Assembly (NCBI GenBank): GCA_000708835.1
Contig: DF237134.1
Location: forward strand, 1 to 64,000
DNA from: Klebsormidium nitens
Lineage: Eukaryota; Streptophyta; Klebsormidiophyceae; Klebsormidiales; Klebsormidiaceae
Direction: 5' to 3'
DNA length: 64,000 nucleotides
Shown: one piece after another, positions 58,654-64,000 of the stretch
Position numbering within the stretch: the first letter of the stretch is position 1
How the letters are laid out: each line of letters begins with the position of its first letter
Made by a program: the position numbers and the translations under genes
Notes under the pieces: model-generated
The model's input: only the letters and a program-made list of their open reading frames with translations
What the model was told of the DNA's origin: nothing
The model's database searches: none

Positions 58654-59012
58654 CTCTGCTGAAATTCCGCAACAAGTTGAGGCAATCGTCCCAATCTGGG
58701 GGACGGGAGTGCCCGTCCAATAGCAGCTTCACATAATACGCAAAAGTGATGACAATTCCACTGCGTCGCCCTGTATATCCTGTTCTTCACGCGAGTCAAG
58801 TAGTCAATAACCTTCTCAATCGTTGCCGTCGGTCGCACCTTGGGAGGCCACTGGGCTCCCTGCTTGTATCTGACCTTCACCGATTCTGCATTCGTCATGA
58901 GCTTAGACGAGACGTTTGCAACGCGGCACCGGACTGGGTCGGCATACAGCTCCAAACGCACCGTTTCCAGAGGGGCATGCAGCAACACCGCAGAGTGACG
59001 AGCGTCCCACAC
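58654..59012 (-). CDS. partial gene: possible permuted papain-like protein
   Basis: One minus-strand exon of about 119 codons ends at a GTGAGT donor (58648-58653), so more exons must lie at lower coordinates. It has RHSAVLLHA near its start and TQWNCHHFCVLCE about 85 residues later. A histidine followed by an NC(H/E)HF-type cysteine is the order seen in circularly permuted papain-like families (LRAT/NC domain, PPPDE/DeSI). Which family it is cannot be settled by eye, and the N-terminal boundary and later exons were not found. The frame's coding composition is good. Could alternatively be an unknown plant or algal domain. Confidence 0.4.
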
Positions 59013-59126
59013 GTTTGAACGCCCTCATTCACTACCCAAACCAAAAGTGAGACTATCCAAGAAGAAGCTCGCAAGCCCGACTGGGGTGGTCATTCCTGGT
59101 TCGTCAAATTGCCCCTGCACGTGGTC

Positions 59127-59230
59127 TACTTGGCAGAATGCGCGTGCCGGGGGAACCGCTCGCGCAGCTCTGCAATCACGTTGTCAGCACCAATGATGAC
59201 TGGGGACTCGTTGTCAGCATTCCGGGGCCT
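59127..59230 (-). CDS. possible terminal exon of an unplaced gene
   Basis: Minus-strand segment after a GGTTTCAG acceptor reading RPRNADNESPVIIGADNV and then IAELRERFPRHAHSAK with stop TAG at 59129-59127. It looks like a natural protein C-terminus, but no matching upstream exon was found between 59.3 and 60.9 kb. Low confidence. Confidence 0.25.
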
Positions 59231-60950
59231 CTGAAACCCCACCCTTACCGCAATTGCCAGAAGCGAACGGGGCGCTAGACAGGGTTGAGGCATTGCTGCC
59301 CATGTTCAAGCACTCAGGCTATTGGAGCACAAAACAAAGGAGATTGTTTTCTGCTGAAATCGTGTCCCCTTCTTCTATTTTACCGTCAAGCTTAATCCTA
59401 GTTATGCTTCTAGACTTCGAGAGCGCCGCCTTCCCCTGAACCTTGGGGATCATCAAGATCAAAGTAAAGACGCATCGGAAAAAGGACGGCACTTGCAGAA
59501 CAGAGATTCATATGGATTTGGCTAGGTCTCTTGGGGCTCTTCTTGAGGTGACGTGACCTGTTGCGTCGCATCCAAGCTTTCTCGTGTATCCTCTGAATTT
59601 TCCCCCTTGTCGTATCAACTAAGTATGACGACGTGACGTGTATCATCGTTCATTCTGTAAATTCGAAGTAACGAGATTGCACATTCACACTACCGTAAAC
59701 CGTACAAAATTTACGCGCATCCGTCCCGCACGTATGATGATATCGATCTGATGATAGCTTGTCAGCTAAAAGAGACAAGCAAAATTTTTGCTTGACAAGC
59801 AATCTTTCAGCTTGACAAGGTGACACGCTGGCGATCGTTGTTCCGAAGAGACAACCTGCTGCACGCAGAGCACATGCGCAGCGCCCTTGCTGTTGTTCCA
59901 CCCGAAGCAATCGTAGCATGCGCCACTGATCAGCTAGACTACTACAATGCAGTTCGCCGCTGAACGATCTGCCGCTGTGTCGCTGGACTGGTCACCGTAA
60001 AAATTCACGATTGATTTGCTTTGGCTTCCAAAGTACCTCAGCAAAAGCGAATGACAATTCCATCAGGCACCTCGTTTTCTCGTCCAGAGGCAACTCTGCC
60101 TCTTTCTCTGGGGTATGCGACATAGAACAAGCCCCAGATTTGCGCTGTGTTCGAAACAGTCGGCAAAAAGCAGCACCGATGTCTAAGCCGAGACCCGGGT
60201 AAGCGAAAGGGCGAGCTATTAGTATGGGCAAATCAGTTGTACAGCCTCCGTCTATGTAGTGGGACTTTACGTTACCAACGCTTCGCGACTTCTCCCCCGT
60301 GTTCGCTCCGACCGGCGTCTCCCTTTGTGCTTGGCATCCCTAGTTGCATCCGGGTCATTGAAACTGTGAGGCAGGTTTACCTGCATAACAAGGGTTTGAT
60401 GCGCTGAGACTTCGGAACGTAGAAGCAGAGAAGAAGGAATGTTAAGAAAGTCTCAAAGGACCAGAATCTGCTGGTGGCGTGAGGAATGAAGCAATATTCT
60501 TCGTCCAAGCTGCAGTTGAGACGGGGATAGGTTGGATATCAGAGAATCTCCTCGAGCAGGTGCCTGCTTCCAGAAAGCGGCCACAAGAAAACGGCAAGGT
60601 TTGTCAGATGTCTGCCGGTCGAACTACTCCAAGCAGAAGGCTCATGATTGGCGCAAGAGCTCCCGCATTGCAACACACTCAATTGGACAACACAGAGGAC
60701 TTCCCGACAAGTGTTTCTCACCCTCGTTCAACGAACCTCTCGCTGGTTTTCAGGAAATCGACTCGAAACAACTCATTTCCAAGTGTAACTGAATGTACTC
60801 CAGTACTCTATCAGAAGTTTCGACCCCTACAGCTTCCTTCGGGGTCCCATGTTCTCCGAAAGAAGAGCCGAGGTTTTCAATATTGACCATGGCTCTCGCA
60901 TCCCCCTTAAACAGGCCGTTAGTCAAACAGGCCGGTCACGCGTGATTCAC
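59231..60950. other. intergenic stretch, no gene firmly seen
   Basis: Short frames on both strands have no recognisable domain. A small hairpin lies at 59776-59794. Exons belonging to the 59127-59230 segment might be hidden here. Confidence 0.45.
59776..59794. repeat. short inverted repeat
   Basis: CAAGCAAAA, T, TTTTGCTTG form a near-perfect palindrome. CTTGACAAG-like words recur at 59791-59799 and 59811-59819. No function assigned; too weak to call a terminator. Confidence 0.4.
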
Positions 60951-63900
60951 CTGTAACGGCGACAGCGCCACGCCCTCGATCGCGCTCTGCGCCTCGAGCA
61001 GCTGCCACGTCAGCTCCTCGCAGCGCCGCGCGGCCGCGTCGCGCCCCCGCTCAGATCGGTCGCGCGCGACCGCCATCTGGTCGACTTCGCCGCGGAGTTC
61101 CGCGCGCGCGGCCAGAAGCTGCTCCTCGCGCGCGGCCGCGAGCGACAGCTGCGCGCTCAGCTCCGCAACGCGCCGCTCGAGGGCCTCGTACGCGGGTTTC
61201 AGGGCTTGGAGCGCCTGAGGGAAAGAGGGAGTGAGCGGTCGGGACTGGGACTTCACGAGAAGCGCTCTTTGCCCTGACTTCCCTGGGTTTGTCCCATAGC
61301 CAGCCTTTCTCTTCCGGGTTCGATTGCATGTCGAGAATCGCTCACGAAGCCGACGTTAAACACTAGTTTCTTTGCGGAAGTTGAAGATCGTTAAGTTGTA
61401 GTGAAAGGGCGAGACTCCGCAAGAAGGCCTAAAACAATCTCACTGCAATCTCAGGCCGTTGCGCATCCTGATAAGAAGCATCTTATATGGACCCGGATCC
61501 AAGACTAAACCGCAACCCTTCCGCAACCCTTTCGATTCTATGAAGGGTAAGCGCCAAGAAGGGTAACAGCCACACTTACTCGAAACATTAAATCAAAGTT
61601 TTACACGCTCCGCATTCGTACCCACCCTAACCCTAGCCAACCCCACCCGTCCATAGCGTTTACCCTTTATGGCGCTTACCATTCATTAATCTGATCGATA
61701 TAACCCTTCCCCTCACCTGTCGCAGTCCTTTGATCTCGTCTTCCTGGCCGTCGATGACGCTTTGCCCCGCCTGCGCCCGGTTGGTCAGGTCCTCCACCCG
61801 GGCCATCAACCGACCAATCTCCTCCCGCTGCTCCGCGCTCGCCGCCTCGAAGCTCCGGGCGATCTGCTGCGCCTCCTCCCGCCTGCGTGAATGGCAGTAA
61901 CACAGAATATAAGACTTCAGATAACGAATATCCATTTTGTGGTGCTTTGATACAGCGGTAGGTGTTTGGTGTTCTGGGCTCGTCTGGGCTGGCTGCTGTC
62001 GATTAGCCCTCGGAGGGGTGCCGCCAAACACCTATGGAAGTGTTTCCGCTTATGAAGCAACGAATCTGTTCCCACGAAGCTGTGGATTGCTGACGAAATG
62101 AAGTACCTTCGTGAGGTCCATCTGAGTCAAAATCAAGGACCTGCTTACCGAACACTGAGGGGCTATAAGCATCTCCATGAGGTGCACGGGACACTGAATG
62201 TCGGTCGGGTTGCATGCATGCGCCCAACTTCACTAATGGAATTCCTCGACTGCGCCCGGGGCTTACCACCGGTTGACGAGCTGGTCCTTGGACGCGATGA
62301 CGTCCTCTGCCTCGCGCGCGAAACGCTCGTACAGCGCAACGGCGTCGTCCAACTTGATCGTCAGCGACCGGACCTGAGGGGAAACGGAGCGTATCACTTC
62401 AGACGCGTAAAAGAAACGAGAACATCGCCTCTTTGCTCGTCACGACCAAAGTCACAGAAGTGGTCTGGTGCTTCATAGCCTCGTTAAGGCATGGTCATCA
62501 GCGAACGGACCTGAGAACGATGGATTTTACCCTCTGGGACACAAACGAAAGGAGGCAGAGCAGCGCTTGAAGTCCCCCGCAAAAGCAGAGCCATGCGCCC
62601 TCTCCGCTTTTAGCAAGGGCTCAAAAGAACTGGCTCGAAAAGGTGCTCTGATCCCGATGCTGCTGGGTCGATGCTCTGCCACTACATACCATCAGTATCA
62701 ATGAGGAATTCGACCTTAGCATCAATAAGGATAACCTGTTATCTGCTTGTGTTAAGGGTTTTGGGATTTGGAGGTTTTTGCTTCTTTGTTCAGTTGCGAA
62801 AGGGCCGCACCTGGGTCTCCTTCTCAAGCCGAACTGCCTGTACTTCGTCCCGGGCTCTCTTCTCCACCTTGGCTTGGCCCTTGCTGAGTGCCCGGTTCGT
62901 TCTCTCGAGCTCGTCCACCGTCATCTCCAGCTGCTGCAGCACGCCTAGCTTCTCGTCCAGCTCGCCCTCTACACGCTGCATCGCGGGTTGTGCGCAGGTT
63001 TGAGCACTTTAAAGCCCGTTGGAGGGAGTCTTAGACGAATGATTTACACATGAATGAGGTTTGTAACCGAATCAGCTTCGGCCTTCGAGCAGGTTTAGGA
63101 TGTGCTTGGTGCATATTGAGTCCGGATACAAAATGTGTGACAAGTGTCGAACAGAGGGGATGGACAGCGATCTCGTAGTCGGCGGCTGATTCCTCAAAAC
63201 AGGATAGAAATTGAACAAGAACTCTATTTGTGCGATCAGTTACTGTCAAACGTCTTTCTCAGTGCCGCACAGCCAGGTGTCAACTGTAGCTGAGGTCGCG
63301 CGCCGTGCGGCATCCCTCGCACGCTCTCACCTGCAGCTGCCGCCCCAGGTCGGCCGCCTGCGCGAGCAGCGCGCTGCGCTCGCGCTCCCAGTCGTTCATG
63401 CTGCGCTGCGCCGCGCTCGAGAGGCTCGCCACCTTCTCGAGCGCCTCGTCGCGGCCGGCCTCCGCCTCCTCCGCCCGCGCGGTCGCGGCCGCCAGCTGCA
63501 AATATGGTGCCGAGGGAAAATTATGAACGACATTCGAGAAAGACGACCAAATAGAAGGAGGCACGAAGTGGCCGCTATGTCCTGAATGTTGTCACAAGAA
63601 GGAACTTTTTCCTTCGTCCGAAAATCCGAGATTTTAATCCTGTCCGGACAAACGAGTTGGTCTGCGGGAACGTATGCGACCGCCGCGCCTTTGCTGCCTA
63701 TACAGCTGAGCACCTTCTTGATCAGCACTGAAGAAAGAATACGTCAGCAAGTCGTTTTCGCTCTCGCACATGCAGCTGCGAATTGAATGTAACCGCATGC
63801 TTTGCAGCTGATTCGTACTCCCACAGTCACTCTCAATCTTAAACTCTTCCAATATTCTTGCAACAAACTGCCGTCGGCTGACGTCGTCACCCCTCACCTG

Positions 63901-64000
63901 CGCCGCGTGCTTGCTGACGTCCTCGACGCGCCCCGGCACGAGGTGCACCGCGCGCGCCTTGAGCTGCTCCATCTCCGCGGCCGCGCTGCGCTTGTCGCGC
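60951..64000 (-). CDS. long coiled-coil protein, 5' part beyond window
   Basis: Exons in transcription order: from beyond 64000 to 63898, 63495-63331, 62975-62811, 62373-62267, 61882-61717 and 61214-60951. All join in phase to about 320 residues of uninterrupted heptad-like sequence rich in Ala, Glu, Arg, Leu and Gln (for example LAAATARAEEAEAGRDEALE, DELERTNRALSKGQAKVEKR, RSFEAASAEQREEIGRLMAR). No Pro-rich breaks, catalytic motif or membrane segment are seen. Most exons end in a CAG (Gln) codon at the GT donor; two are exactly 165 bp. The last exon either splices on at 60950 or reads through to a TGA at 60938-60936. Possible roles: cytoskeletal, centrosomal, nuclear-lamina or golgin-type scaffold; nothing in the sequence chooses. 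Incomplete at the right edge. Confidence 0.75.

Noticed and set aside
1-64000. CRISPR array, rRNA or tRNA gene
   Set aside because: No regularly spaced short repeats with unique spacers, and no cloverleaf with standard tRNA arms or rRNA block was recognised. A dedicated scan was not possible.

Overview
The window is nuclear DNA of a photosynthetic eukaryote. The genes have many short GT-AG introns and no operon-like spacing. Several products are specific to the green lineage: a chloroplast outer-envelope OEP21 channel, a chloroplast polyprotein joining S1 (PSRP-7) and EF-Ts domains, and a BAH-PHD reader of the EBS/SHL type. GC-rich exons, compact genes and a polyphosphate kinase 2 point to a streptophyte alga such as Klebsormidium rather than a flowering plant. 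That taxonomic placement is inference; I ran no search.

Layout. 0.4-1 kb: small SAM-methyltransferase (+). 2.3-5.2 kb: gag-only LTR retroelement with identical LTR-like repeats. 5.5-12.0 kb: CPSF73 mRNA 3'-end endonuclease (-), whose introns hold decayed copies of the adjoining exon edges. 12.7-18.8 kb: large helical-repeat protein conserved in plants (+). 20.1-21.8 kb: MYND-finger protein (-). 23.2-27.0 kb: nocturnin-like phosphatase (-), head to head with TATDN1-like nuclease (+, 27.5-32.2 kb). 33.1-34.3 kb: OEP21 (-). 35.1-36.4 kb: unknown protein (+). 37.5-46.1 kb: PSRP-7/EF-Ts polyprotein (-), head to head with the BAH-PHD gene (+, 46.9-49.6 kb). 51.1-51.65 kb: a 500-bp hAT-type MITE with intact 8-bp target duplication. 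52.5-57.0 kb: PPK2 with a likely organelle transit peptide (+), whose introns hold a telomere-like array and a 54-bp minisatellite. 58.6-59.2 kb: two weak minus-strand exon calls. 61-64 kb: coiled-coil protein running off the right end (-).

Exon-intron structures were worked out by hand by matching reading phase across GT-AG (once GC-AG) junctions and checking against family motifs. For CPSF73, nocturnin, TATDN1, OEP21, PSRP-7/EF-Ts, BAH-PHD, PPK2 and MYND the joined phases give unbroken proteins of the expected length. The middle of the large helical-repeat gene (14.3-15.6 kb) is unresolved. The genes do not form one pathway; they are mostly housekeeping RNA, chloroplast and chromatin functions. 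Four neighbouring pairs are divergent and may share promoter regions. No complete new defence or biosynthetic system was found. The most unusual items are the exon-edge duplications in CPSF73, the 11-residue repeat block inside the chloroplast translation polyprotein, the transit-peptide PPK2, and the two intact mobile elements.
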